From positions 1-23,665 of the forward strand of contig JAEZAL010000035.1 of NCBI GenBank assembly GCA_023427705.1: a stretch of 23,665 nucleotides of DNA, written 5' to 3'. Below the pieces are notes generated by a model. That model did no database searches and was not told where the DNA came from. It worked only from the letters and a program-made list of their open reading frames with translations. The DNA comes from Bacillota bacterium. Its GTDB lineage: Bacteria > Bacillota > Clostridia > Clostridiales > Clostridiaceae. How positions within the stretch are numbered: position 1 is the first letter of the stretch; each line of letters starts with the position of its first letter. Position numbers and translations under genes: made by a program. Shown piece after piece: positions 1 to 7,352 of the stretch.

Positions 1-469
1 CAAATTTTTCTCCCTCAAGTATAGGACACATAAATGCAGGATGACCACCTATTGAAAAATATATTTCTTTATCATCTAGGTTTATAACCTTATAACCAAC
101 CTTAACTCCGTTTTCTAATAATTCATAAGAAAGTCTTAAAGAAAATTTATATGGATAAACTTTCAAGGTGTCTTCAGACCATAAAAGCTCAAATACAATA
201 TGATTATCATCCTTTTCAATCATTTTAAATTCTTTTGTTCTTGCAAGTCCATGTTGAGGAAGTTCATATTATTTTCCTTCAGCAATATATTTATTATTTA
301 AAACTTTACCTACGATTGGAAATAATATAGGAGAGTGATATTTCCAATATTTTTCGTCACCATTCCATAAATATTCAGTATTATCTTTTTTTGAAGATAA
401 GCTAGTTAGCTCACCCCCAAAAGTTCTTGTTGATATTTTAATATTTTTATTTTCTAATGTATATTCCAT
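1..469 (-). pseudogene. Aldose 1-epimerase family protein, interrupted by an in-frame stop and truncated by window edge
   Basis: The reading frame starts at ATG 467-469 behind a strong AAGGGGTG ribosome binding site and stays open to the window edge (156 codons visible) except for one TAA at 269-271 (codon 67). The sequence on both sides matches the galactose mutarotase-like superfamily (COG2017, LacX-like). Before the stop are the N-terminal strands (SPILFPIVGKV). Directly after it comes the family hallmark YELPQHGLAR, and further on GGHPAF. These enzymes interconvert the alpha and beta anomers of sugars and are usually about 290 residues, so the 3' half lies outside the window. In relatives the residue before YELPQHG is commonly Glu or Lys, so one base change (GAA or AAA to TAA) explains the break. 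No frameshift is seen. It may be a recent pseudogene or a sequencing error; the 66-residue product alone would lack the active site. Confidence 0.85.
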
Positions 470-484
470 ATGAACACCCCTTTA

Positions 485-524
485 AACGTAAACATTATAT
501 AGAAATTATACTATAATGTACGTT
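485..524. repeat. Imperfect inverted repeat in the divergent intergenic region (operator-like)
   Basis: The left arm (485-499, AACGTAAACATTATA) matches the reverse complement of the right arm (512-524, TATAATGTACGTT) except for two extra bases in the left arm. It lies between the divergent aldose epimerase and YihY genes and overlaps the predicted minus-strand -10. The placement suits a repressor site, but no known regulator motif is recognised. Confidence 0.35.
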
Positions 525-533
525 GTTAAGAAA
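505..533 (-). promoter_or_regulatory. Possible sigma-A promoter of the aldose epimerase gene
   Basis: On the minus strand a perfect -10 (TATAAT, plus positions 510-505) lies 17 bp downstream of a weak -35 (TTTCTT, plus 533-528). The predicted transcript would start about 30 nt before the ATG. The -10 is unambiguous, but in such AT-rich DNA chance matches are common. Confidence 0.4.
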
Positions 534-620
534 GAATTAACTTATTACACTTATAAATTTTAAAATAATGTAGTATTATATATTAATGAAAAAGATAATA
601 CTTATTAATGTGGTGATTTA

Positions 621-1469
621 ATGGGAAAAGGAAATGAGAATAAAAAATCTATTATAGATGGAATAGTATATTTTATAGTAAAGGTAAGAGATGATGATAT
701 TTTTGCATTAGGAGCTCAATTAGCATATTACTTAATGTTATCATTTTTTCCTTTTTTAATATTTTTAATGACTGTAGTTGGATTCAGTAGGTTAAATTCT
801 GCAGATATACTTGAGGGGCTAAAAGCATTTCTACCTAATAATGTATTTACTTTAATAGATGCAATAGTAGTAGAATTAGTAGATACACAATATGCAGGAT
901 TACTAGGAGCATCTATTGCTCTTACTGTTTGGTCAGCATCATCAGGATTTAGAGCTGTTATTAAAGGGATGAATAAAGCTTATAATATTAATGATACTAG
1001 ATCTTTTATAAAAAGAGCTTTTATAGCTATAATTTTTACTATGGCATTAGTTTTAATGATAATGCTAACATTAACAATGCTAGTATTTGGTGAACTAATA
1101 GGAGAGTATATCTTATCGGTGCTTCCTTATTTAGATATACTTTCTAATATATGGAATATGAGCCGATATATCATAGTTATTTTTATGATGATAATGATAT
1201 TTGCTTGTATTTATAGATATGCTCCAGCAAAAAAAATACCATGGAAAGAGGTGTATCCAGGAGCAGTGATAAGTACATTAGGATGGATAGTAGCCTCACT
1301 AGCATTTTCATATTATATAAATAATATTGCTAATTATTCTAGGATATATGGAAGTGTAGGGGCGATATTTGTACTTATGACGTGGTTATATATTACATCG
1401 CTAATGCTGATAGTTGGAGCAGAATTTAATTCAGCTGTAATAGTAAAAAGAAATTATAAAAGAATATAA
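621..1469 (+). CDS. YihY/virulence factor BrkB family membrane protein
   Basis: A 282-residue integral membrane protein with about six hydrophobic segments. Family landmarks are visible: the N-terminal ALGAQLAYYLMLSFFPFL segment (residues 29-46), a central WSASSGF motif followed by NKAYNI, and the C-terminal GSVGAIFVLMTWLYITS stretch leading into GAEFN. Length and topology match the UPF0761/YihY family. Despite the old 'ribonuclease BN' and 'virulence factor BrkB' labels, the molecular function is not settled; a role in transport or export across the cytoplasmic membrane is often assumed. The ATG follows a modest GTGGTGA ribosome binding site. The gene is divergent from the broken aldose epimerase and has no visible terminator before the downstream ssb gene, 70 bp away, so some co-transcription is possible. 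The family assignment is firm; the function is not. Confidence 0.9.
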   Translation: MGKGNENKKSIIDGIVYFIVKVRDDDIFALGAQLAYYLMLSFFPFLIFLMTVVGFSRLNSADILEGLKAFLPNNVFTLIDAIVVELVDTQYAGLLGASIALTVWSASSGFRAVIKGMNKAYNINDTRSFIKRAFIAIIFTMALVLMIMLTLTMLVFGELIGEYILSVLPYLDILSNIWNMSRYIIVIFMMIMIFACIYRYAPAKKIPWKEVYPGAVISTLGWIVASLAFSYYINNIANYSRIYGSVGAIFVLMTWLYITSLMLIVGAEFNSAVIVKRNYKRI

Positions 1470-1479
1470 ACTTTACAAA

Positions 1480-1531
1480 TCCTGAATAGAAAAAATCTAA
1501 GTGGATATAATCAAAGAAGAAATATTCAGGA
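1480..1531 (+). promoter_or_regulatory. Inverted repeat spanning the ssb leader and its Shine-Dalgarno
   Basis: TCCTGAATA (1480-1488) is exactly complementary to TATTCAGGA (1523-1531), with 34 nt between. The right arm covers the first bases of the AGGAGG ribosome binding site of the following ssb gene, so in a transcript reading through from upstream the arm could mask it. A perfect -10 hexamer (TATAAT, 1506-1511) with only a weak -35 lies inside the loop. A transcript starting there would lack the left arm. Both ideas are inference. Confidence 0.35.
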
Positions 1532-1539
1532 GGTGTAAA

Positions 1540-1917
1540 ATGAACAAAATTGTATTGCTAGGTAAATTAATAAAAGACCCTGAACTTAGAACCTTAGAAG
1601 AGAGCAATAAAGTATTTACAAGGTTTATTATTGCAGTAGATAGAAACTTCAAGGCTCAAGATGGAACAAGAAAAGCGGATTTAATTCCGGTTACTTTTTG
1701 GGGAAGAAAAGCAGAAGTAGTATGTCAATATTTAAAAAAAGGTAGCTATATAAGTTTAAGTGGTAGATTAAGAACTGGTAGTTATGAAGATAAGGACGGT
1801 AATAAAAAATATATCGCTGAGGTCGTAGCTGAAGATTTTAAATTTGTAGGTAGTAGAAAAATAGAGCATGAAAATAACTCATTAGATAATAACTTTAATG
1901 AGTTAGCAAATAACTAA
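1540..1917 (+). CDS. ssb: Single-stranded DNA-binding protein, short paralogue
   Basis: A 125-residue OB-fold protein. It opens with MNKIVLLGKLIKDPELR, then shows the typical FIIAVDRNF strand, the VTFWGRKAEVVCQYLKKGSYI core and the SGRLRTGSYEDKDG loop, all standard SSB features. The start is ATG 1540, eight bases after an AGGAGG ribosome binding site; the upstream in-frame GTG at 1501 has no such site and would add 13 residues absent from the family. SSB coats single-stranded DNA during replication, repair and transformation. The tail is short and ends in NELANN, without the acidic DDDIPF-type tip through which replicative SSBs recruit partners. This points to an accessory SSB (compare SsbB of competent Firmicutes) rather than the essential copy, which usually sits between rpsF and rpsR. 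The gene ends just before a bidirectional terminator. Confidence 0.88.
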   Translation: MNKIVLLGKLIKDPELRTLEESNKVFTRFIIAVDRNFKAQDGTRKADLIPVTFWGRKAEVVCQYLKKGSYISLSGRLRTGSYEDKDGNKKYIAEVVAEDFKFVGSRKIEHENNSLDNNFNELANN

Positions 1918-1926
1918 AATTTAAAG

Positions 1927-1968
1927 TAAATAGGAGCTGTATTGATTAATCAATACAGCTCCTATTTA
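1927..1968. terminator. Bidirectional terminator, 42-bp perfect palindrome
   Basis: Positions 1927-1968 equal their own reverse complement, giving a stem of up to about 18 bp with a small ATTAAT-centred loop and T-rich flanks on both sides. It sits exactly between the 3' ends of the convergent ssb (+) and flavodiiron fusion (-) genes, so it can end transcription from both directions. Confidence 0.85.
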
Positions 1969-1972
1969 TTAT

Positions 1973-4618
1973 TTAAATAGCACCTTTACTTAATACAGTT
2001 GCTTTATTTTCTCCATTTTGAATTCCTTGCATAATCTTAACAGAAGTAGATACATCTCCAATTAAAATTCCACCAACTAATTTATTGTTTTGGAAGAATA
2101 ATTTTGAGTATTTATTATTTAATGAATCAACATAACCTACTTTTTCTAATGTTGGATCATCGAAATTAATAGTTCCTGCAGAGAAGACTTGAGTATCCAT
2201 TGCTTGGAATATTGTTGATGACACAAACTTTTCGAATTTAGTTTTATCTCCAGTTGCATTAGCACCAGCTACTTTACCCATTTCTACAGCAGCAGGCCAG
2301 TTTCCATAATATATACCATCATGTTCTGCAACATCACCACATGCAAAAATATCAGACATATTTGTTTGCATATAATCATTAACTACAATTCCTCTATTAC
2401 ATTGTATTCCAGAAGGTTGTGCTAAGAATATATTAGATCTAACTCCAACAGAGAATATAACTGCATCAGCATCTATAACTTGTCCATTATTAAGTTGGAT
2501 TGATTTAACACCATTCTCATCAGCATTTATAAAGTCAACTGCAGTTCCTAGTAGAACTTGAACAGGAGTTTTCTTAACTAAGCTTTCAAATAACTTAGAT
2601 CCATCTGTATCTAATTGACGAGGTAACATTCTATCAGCTAATTCAACAACTGTAACATTAATATTACGTTTTTGAACTTCCCAAGCAGCTTCTAATCCTA
2701 ATAATCCACCACCAATTATAACTACATTCTTAGTTTCTGGTAATTCTTCTTTAAGAGCATTAATATCAGCCACTTTTTTAATAGTATGAATACCCTTTAC
2801 TGTATTATAAGTCCAAGAATTAATTTCAACTTCAGAATCATTTAGTTTAACTTTAGTAGGTGGAACAAAGTTATAGCTACCATTAGCTAAAATTAATTTA
2901 TCATAATGAACACCTTGTTTATTATCTAATCTTACTAATTTATTTTCTCTATCAATGCTATCAACATTTACACCAAGAATTTCTATTATATTATTTTCTT
3001 TGTACCAGTTAGCTTTCGCAAGGTAGAATGAGTCATCAATCTCCTCAGTGATTAAGTCAGATAGTTGAGTTCTTACATATGAGTGTACTGGCTCATTAGA
3101 AATTAATTTAATAATTGCACTTTCATTTCTTTCCTTAATAGCTTTTGCAGCGTAGAATCCTGCAGCTCCATTACCTATTATGACATAGGTTTCTTCTTTA
3201 TCTATCTTATAAGTTGATACCTTTCTTTCCACTTCTACAAAGGCATCACTTCCAGCACCACATACAGAGCAGTATTCAGGAACATCTTCAGACTCAAATA
3301 TTTCACCACAGATTACGCATTTCCAAAGCTTTAATCCACCTTTAGATTCATTTGATGTATTATTTTGTTTGGTTTCTTTTGCAGTAGCATCAGGCTGAGC
3401 TGTAAGCTCTTTTTCACCAAGTAATACTTTTCCAAAGTTTAATCCAAACTCATAAGTTTGTACTAATTCTTCATCTGATGGTTTAAAGTTAATTTTAAGA
3501 CTTGGGTAAAGCTTCATATTTAATTCTTTCATTCTAGTTTCCATTCTTGGAATAGCTTCACCACTCCAGCCATATGAACCAAAGGCTGCAGTTAACTTAC
3601 CACCATGAATTATAGGATTTAATTTTGAAAGAATATCACGAATTGGTTCAAGTAATTCTGCTACTATAGTAGGTGAACCACATAAGAATCCATCAGATTC
3701 TGCAATACTAGCAACGATATCATCTAATTCATGTTCAATAGCGTTAAATAATCTAACCTCTATATTTCCAGCAGCTTCTATACCTTCAGCAATTTTCTTA
3801 GCTAAAGAAGCTGTATACCCATAAGCTGATACATAAGGAATAGTTACTATCTTCTTTTCATCAGCAGAAGGAATTTTTACAGTACTCCATGTTCTATAAT
3901 ATTCAACAATTTCCATTGGATTTTCTACTAAAACAGGACCATGACCTGGTAGAATCATATCTATTTTTAAGTTCTCTATTTTTCTAATAGCCTTTAATAC
4001 ATATGATTTATAAGGTCCAAAAATACAATCAAAATAATATTTTAATGCTTCCATATAATTTTCTTTATTTTCAACGTTACTATTTAGTACCGCTTCAGAT
4101 GAATAGTGTGATCCAAATGAGTCACAATTAATTAAAACTTCATCTTCTGGAATATAAGTGTAAATTGAATCTGGCCAATGTAGGAAAGGTGCTGATATAA
4201 ATTGTAATGTTTTATTACCTAAACCTATAGTATCACCATCAGTAACTGTAATTGATTCAAACTCTCTATTAGCAATTTTTCTCATAAATTTTATAGCTGG
4301 TGCTGAACCAACAATCTTTGCATTTGGTGAAAATTCTAACAATTTTGCAACTGATCCAGCATGGTCTGGTTCTGTATGATCAACAACGATATAATCTATC
4401 TTAGTAATATCTACATCTAAATCTTTAAGTCTTTCAAGATATTGATCAAAAAATTCAACTTTAACTGTTTCAAAAACAGCTACTTTTTCGCTTCCTTTAA
4501 CTACGTAAGAATTATAACTTGTCCCATACGGTGTGTACATAATTATATCAAAAACTCGTAAGTTCGGGTCTAAAGCTCCAACCCAGTGTATATCCTTTTT
4601 TAATTCTAGTGATTTCAA
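1973..4618 (-). CDS. Flavodiiron protein-rubredoxin-NADH:rubredoxin reductase fusion
   Basis: An 881-residue soluble fusion. Residues 1-250 are a metallo-beta-lactamase-like diiron domain with ligands H81-x-E83-x-D85-H86, H147, D166 and H226. Residues about 255-400 are an FMN-binding flavodoxin domain (SAYGYTASLAKK). After a Thr/Asn/Lys-rich linker, residues 430-462 are a rubredoxin with C434, C437, C450 and C453. Residues 475-881 are an NADH:rubredoxin oxidoreductase with FAD motif IGNGAAG (481), NAD motif GGGLLG (636) and ACGD (759-762). Flavodiiron proteins reduce O2 to water and/or NO to N2O. Here the entire electron path NADH-FAD-rubredoxin-FMN-diiron is in one chain, giving strict anaerobes a cytosolic oxygen or NO scavenger. 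All key ligands are present. The TTG start is supported by a GGAAGG ribosome binding site and by the family N terminus (KDIHWVGALDPNLR). The gene is monocistronic, with its own promoter and terminator. Confidence 0.96.
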   Translation of the reverse strand: MKSLELKKDIHWVGALDPNLRVFDIIMYTPYGTSYNSYVVKGSEKVAVFETVKVEFFDQYLERLKDLDVDITKIDYIVVDHTEPDHAGSVAKLLEFSPNAKIVGSAPAIKFMRKIANREFESITVTDGDTIGLGNKTLQFISAPFLHWPDSIYTYIPEDEVLINCDSFGSHYSSEAVLNSNVENKENYMEALKYYFDCIFGPYKSYVLKAIRKIENLKIDMILPGHGPVLVENPMEIVEYYRTWSTVKIPSADEKKIVTIPYVSAYGYTASLAKKIAEGIEAAGNIEVRLFNAIEHELDDIVASIAESDGFLCGSPTIVAELLEPIRDILSKLNPIIHGGKLTAAFGSYGWSGEAIPRMETRMKELNMKLYPSLKINFKPSDEELVQTYEFGLNFGKVLLGEKELTAQPDATAKETKQNNTSNESKGGLKLWKCVICGEIFESEDVPEYCSVCGAGSDAFVEVERKVSTYKIDKEETYVIIGNGAAGFYAAKAIKERNESAIIKLISNEPVHSYVRTQLSDLITEEIDDSFYLAKANWYKENNIIEILGVNVDSIDRENKLVRLDNKQGVHYDKLILANGSYNFVPPTKVKLNDSEVEINSWTYNTVKGIHTIKKVADINALKEELPETKNVVIIGGGLLGLEAAWEVQKRNINVTVVELADRMLPRQLDTDGSKLFESLVKKTPVQVLLGTAVDFINADENGVKSIQLNNGQVIDADAVIFSVGVRSNIFLAQPSGIQCNRGIVVNDYMQTNMSDIFACGDVAEHDGIYYGNWPAAVEMGKVAGANATGDKTKFEKFVSSTIFQAMDTQVFSAGTINFDDPTLEKVGYVDSLNNKYSKLFFQNNKLVGGILIGDVSTSVKIMQGIQNGENKATVLSKGAI

Positions 4619-4648
4619 GCTAACACCTTCCTTTAAATAAATATTAAT

Positions 4649-4674
4649 TAATAACTACTATTATAAAGTTATTA
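4649..4674. repeat. Operator-like inverted repeat at the flavodiiron promoter
   Basis: TAATAACT (4649-4656) and AGTTATTA (4667-4674) form perfect 8-bp arms around a 10-bp centre. On the minus strand the repeat overlaps the -10 hexamer and covers the likely start site, a classic repressor position. It contains TTATAAT, one half of the PerR box, but the second half is not a match. Confidence 0.45.
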
Positions 4675-4699
4675 TATGTCTAATTATTAACAATATCAA
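4671..4699 (-). promoter_or_regulatory. Sigma-A promoter of the flavodiiron fusion gene
   Basis: On the minus strand, -35 TTGATA (plus 4699-4694) and -10 TATAAT (plus 4676-4671) are separated by 17 bp. The expected 5' leader is about 46 nt before the TTG start at 4618. The spacer carries TTGTTAA...ACA, which matches about 11 of 14 defined positions of the clostridial Rex operator consensus TTGTTAANNNNTTAACAA. Promoter call is good; the Rex reading is tentative. Confidence 0.65.
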
Positions 4700-4991
4700 T
4701 AAGAAAATATTGAGTTTTTATTAAAATTGCATTTTAAAAGCAAATTTTTATGAGGCATAGAAATAATTAATATAAAAACAATTAAATAAAATGCACCATA
4801 ATAATATAATATATTCTATAAATTTTAAGTAATTATAAAGAAAAGTATTAAATTTCAGTAATAATTTTAAATATATGTAATATTTAATTTTAATTATATA
4901 TACATATTAAAAAAATAAATATAAAAACTCCTTTAACAGTTGAATTTTGTTGAAATCTAAAGAAATATTTTAGTGTTGTTACAAACATAGT
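4700..4991. other. AT-rich divergent intergenic region without genes
   Basis: The stretch between the minus-strand flavodiiron promoter and the plus-strand promoter of the next gene is almost entirely A and T. I see no reading frame longer than about 15 codons with a ribosome binding site, no riboswitch core and no tRNA. A weak hairpin around 4723-4748 (AAATTGC with GCAAATTT) has no clear role. Confidence 0.6.
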
Positions 4992-5019
4992 TTGACATAG
5001 TTTTAAGAAAAACTATGAT
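4992..5019 (+). promoter_or_regulatory. Sigma-A promoter of the DUF6514-like gene, with overlapping operator-like repeats
   Basis: A perfect -35 TTGACA (4992-4997) lies 16 bp from -10 TATGAT (5014-5019), and the predicted leader is about 48 nt. The promoter is covered by a perfect 9-bp inverted repeat (CATAGTTTT at 4996-5004, AAAACTATG at 5009-5017), and a further direct copy ACATAGTTT lies at 4985-4993. So three half-sites overlap the -35 and spacer, which suggests control by a DNA-binding protein. Confidence 0.7.
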
Positions 5020-5073
5020 AATGTAATATTGTGTTAGTTATTAAATAAATCTTTACAGGGAGAGGGTAATATT

Positions 5074-5379
5074 ATGTATATTGTTGATAGCCTATATAGT
5101 AATAGCCAAAATAATAATAAAGAAGTTAAATATTCCTTTAGGATAATAGAGGAGAAATTTAATTGCGGACAAGCTTTTGGGATTGAAGTCGAAAGACAAG
5201 ATTTAATAGAAGGTAAAGTTGTTCAAATTGAAAGGGATTTAATAAATAAAATTTCTAATAAGGAAGAAAAAGTTAAGGCATTGTTAGACTTAGTTTATAA
5301 ACATCAAGTATCACCTATTCATCTTGTTGACATATTAGGGGAATATGTTGATGAGTACGTTTCTGATTTTAATGTATAA
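5074..5379 (+). CDS. Small conserved clostridial protein, probably DUF6514 family
   Basis: A 101-residue soluble protein with no signal peptide, membrane segment or cysteine pair motif (one Cys only). The N-terminal half (VKYSFRIIEEKF...QAFGIEVERQD) looks like a small beta-rich domain; the C-terminal half (NKISNKEEKVKALLDLVYKHQVSPIHLVDILGEYVDEYV) is helical. The overall pattern resembles the uncharacterised clostridial DUF6514 family, recalled from memory and not verified. The start is well supported by a GGGAGAGGG ribosome binding site. It has its own strong promoter and sits 54 bp before acpS, so it may lead the acpS-nnr operon. No function is assigned. The helical tail has the look of a short protein-interaction module, but that is only an impression. 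Confidence 0.75.
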   Translation: MYIVDSLYSNSQNNNKEVKYSFRIIEEKFNCGQAFGIEVERQDLIEGKVVQIERDLINKISNKEEKVKALLDLVYKHQVSPIHLVDILGEYVDEYVSDFNV

Positions 5380-5433
5380 ATGATAGAAAATAAAATCATA
5401 TATATAGTAAACTATATATAAAGAGGTGATTTT

Positions 5434-5802
5434 ATGATTATTGGTATTGGAACAGATATAATTGAAATAGACAGAATTGAAAAGGCTATTAATAATAATA
5501 AGAACTTTTTAAGCAAAATATTTACTGATAATGAAATCGAACTGTTTAGAGAGAGAAATATGAGAATAGAGGTTATAGCGGGAAATTTTGCGGTTAAAGA
5601 AGCTATAAGTAAAGCCATTGGAACAGGGATCAGAGGATTTTCGTTAATTGATATTGAGGTTTTAAGAGATGATTTAGGAAAACCTATAGCATATTTAAAT
5701 AACAATGTTGAGAAGATTATTAATAGAAAGTATAGATTAAATGTGTCTATATCACATAATAAAACTTCTGCAGTAGCTTTTGTTATATTGGAGGGAATGT
5801 AA
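5434..5802 (+). CDS. acpS: Holo-[acyl-carrier-protein] synthase
   Basis: A 122-residue protein of the trimeric AcpS type of 4'-phosphopantetheinyl transferases. It moves the phosphopantetheine arm from CoA to the serine of acyl carrier protein, activating fatty acid synthesis. The N-terminal GIGTDIIEIDRI contains the magnesium-binding D8; the second metal ligand is E56 in NFAVKEAISKAIGTG. The C-terminal SISHNKTSAVAFVI is the closing strand of the family. The length is typical. The ATG follows an AAGAGGTGAT ribosome binding site. The stop codon shares one base with the nnr start (TAATG), so the two are translationally coupled. The acpS-nnr pairing is common in Firmicutes. Confidence 0.96.
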   Translation: MIIGIGTDIIEIDRIEKAINNNKNFLSKIFTDNEIELFRERNMRIEVIAGNFAVKEAISKAIGTGIRGFSLIDIEVLRDDLGKPIAYLNNNVEKIINRKYRLNVSISHNKTSAVAFVILEGM

Positions 5803-7292
5803 TGGAAGTATTGTCTAGAGAGGGATGTAAGTTATTAGATAAATATGCTATCGATGAAATTGGAATACCAAGTCTTGTTTTGATGGAAAATGCAGCAAAT
5901 GAAATTACTAAGAAAATATTAAATCTAGATGAAAAATTTATAATTTTTTGTGGCAATGGAAATAACGGTGGGGACGGTTTAGCAATTGCAAGAAAATTAA
6001 TACTTGAAGATAAAGATATTTGTATAGTTATAGTAAGTGATAGTGATAAATATTCAAATGATTTTATGGTAAATATGAATATTTTAAAAAATTTAACTAG
6101 TAATTTTATATATATAAAAGATATAAATGATATATCTAAATTAAATAAGGTTGCAAGTAATTATAAAATTGCAGTGGACTGTATATTCGGAGTCGGGTTA
6201 AATAGGGTTTTAGATGACTTCTATATAAAAGTTATTGATTATATAAATGATAAATGGGAATCAATAATTAGTATAGATGTACCATCAGGGTTAAATTGTA
6301 ATAGTGGGGAAAAAATGGGTGCTTCAATAGTAGCAAGTAAAACTTATACTTTTGAGGTTATTAAAAGAGGATTTATTGAATACAAAGCATTATATTATTT
6401 AGGGGAAATTGAAGTTTTAAAAATAGGAATTCCAAAGTGTATAAAAAAAATTAACTCAGAAAAAACGTATCTTTTGAATAAAGCTGAGTATGGGAAATTA
6501 TTGAGGAAGAGAAGTAAATATGGTCATAAAGGAATGTACGGAAAAGTTGCTATTTTAGCAGGTAGTAGGGGATATACAGGTGCAGCGTATATTGCTACTG
6601 AAGCCTGTGTAATGGCAGGAGCAGGACTAACTACTTTAGTTACAACAGAATATGTTCAAGATAAATTAAGTAGTAAGCTTGTTGAAGCAATGACAGCTAA
6701 CATTGAAGATAATTGTGGGTTAAAAGATTTATTTAACAATGTAAATGTAATTGCTATTGGTCCAGGCATTGATAATGAAAATAGATATAAAAATCTTCTT
6801 CTTGAACTAATTAATTATGATAATAAGAAGTTTGTTATTGATGCAGGAGCATTTAAGTTAGTAAAGAATAATAAAGAAATAATGAACGGAATAAAAGAAA
6901 GAGCTATATTTACTCCACATCCAGGAGAGATGGCAAAGCTTATAGATAAAAGTGTGGAGTATGTTGAAGAAAATAGGGTAAATGTTGCAAAGAAGTTTGC
7001 AAAAGAAAATAAAATTGTAGTTTTATTAAAAGGGTATAACACTATAATTACTGATGGGGAGTATGTTTACATAAATAGTAGTGGTAATAGCAAGATGGCT
7101 TCAGGAGGTATGGGGGATTGCTTAACTGGAGTTATATCAGCTCTTTTAGCTCAAGGGTATTCAACCATGGAATCAGCTTTAGTTGGGGCTTATGTTCATG
7201 GAGTAGCAGGTGAGATGGCTTCGGAGGGTAAATATTCTACAACAGCATCTCAAGTAATTGAAAATATATCAAAAGCTATGAATTATATATGA
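5802..7292 (+). CDS. nnr: Bifunctional NAD(P)H-hydrate repair enzyme (epimerase/ADP-dependent dehydratase)
   Basis: A 496-residue fusion. Residues 1-210 are the YjeF_N epimerase (GNGNNGGDG at 51-59, VDCIFG around 126, SIDVPSGLN at 157-165), which interconverts S and R forms of hydrated NADH/NADPH. Residues 225-496 are the ribokinase-like dehydratase (GHKGMYGKV at 241-249, AGAGLTTLV at 272-280, TPHPGE at 371-376, ASGGMGD at 433-439), which uses ADP to return hydrated nicotinamide cofactors to working NAD(P)H. Both active sites look intact and the length is normal. The start overlaps the acpS stop by one base, with a GGAGGG ribosome binding site inside acpS. The gene stops with TGA, showing that TGA is a true stop codon here. 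Confidence 0.96.
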   Translation: MEVLSREGCKLLDKYAIDEIGIPSLVLMENAANEITKKILNLDEKFIIFCGNGNNGGDGLAIARKLILEDKDICIVIVSDSDKYSNDFMVNMNILKNLTSNFIYIKDINDISKLNKVASNYKIAVDCIFGVGLNRVLDDFYIKVIDYINDKWESIISIDVPSGLNCNSGEKMGASIVASKTYTFEVIKRGFIEYKALYYLGEIEVLKIGIPKCIKKINSEKTYLLNKAEYGKLLRKRSKYGHKGMYGKVAILAGSRGYTGAAYIATEACVMAGAGLTTLVTTEYVQDKLSSKLVEAMTANIEDNCGLKDLFNNVNVIAIGPGIDNENRYKNLLLELINYDNKKFVIDAGAFKLVKNNKEIMNGIKERAIFTPHPGEMAKLIDKSVEYVEENRVNVAKKFAKENKIVVLLKGYNTIITDGEYVYINSSGNSKMASGGMGDCLTGVISALLAQGYSTMESALVGAYVHGVAGEMASEGKYSTTASQVIENISKAMNYI

Positions 7293-7352
7293 ATAAATTT
7301 TAATTGTATTTAATATTAGTAATAATAAATAACAACATCCAAGGAGGATATA

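Noticed and set aside
1501..1539. GTG 1501 as start of a longer SSB
   Set aside because: No ribosome binding site, and the extension covers the AGGAGG that serves ATG 1540; SSBs begin at the MNKIVLLG strand.
5399..5420. TATATATAG/CTATATATA hairpin before acpS as a terminator or operator
   Set aside because: Almost pure AT alternation with no T-tract; such repeats arise by chance in this base composition.
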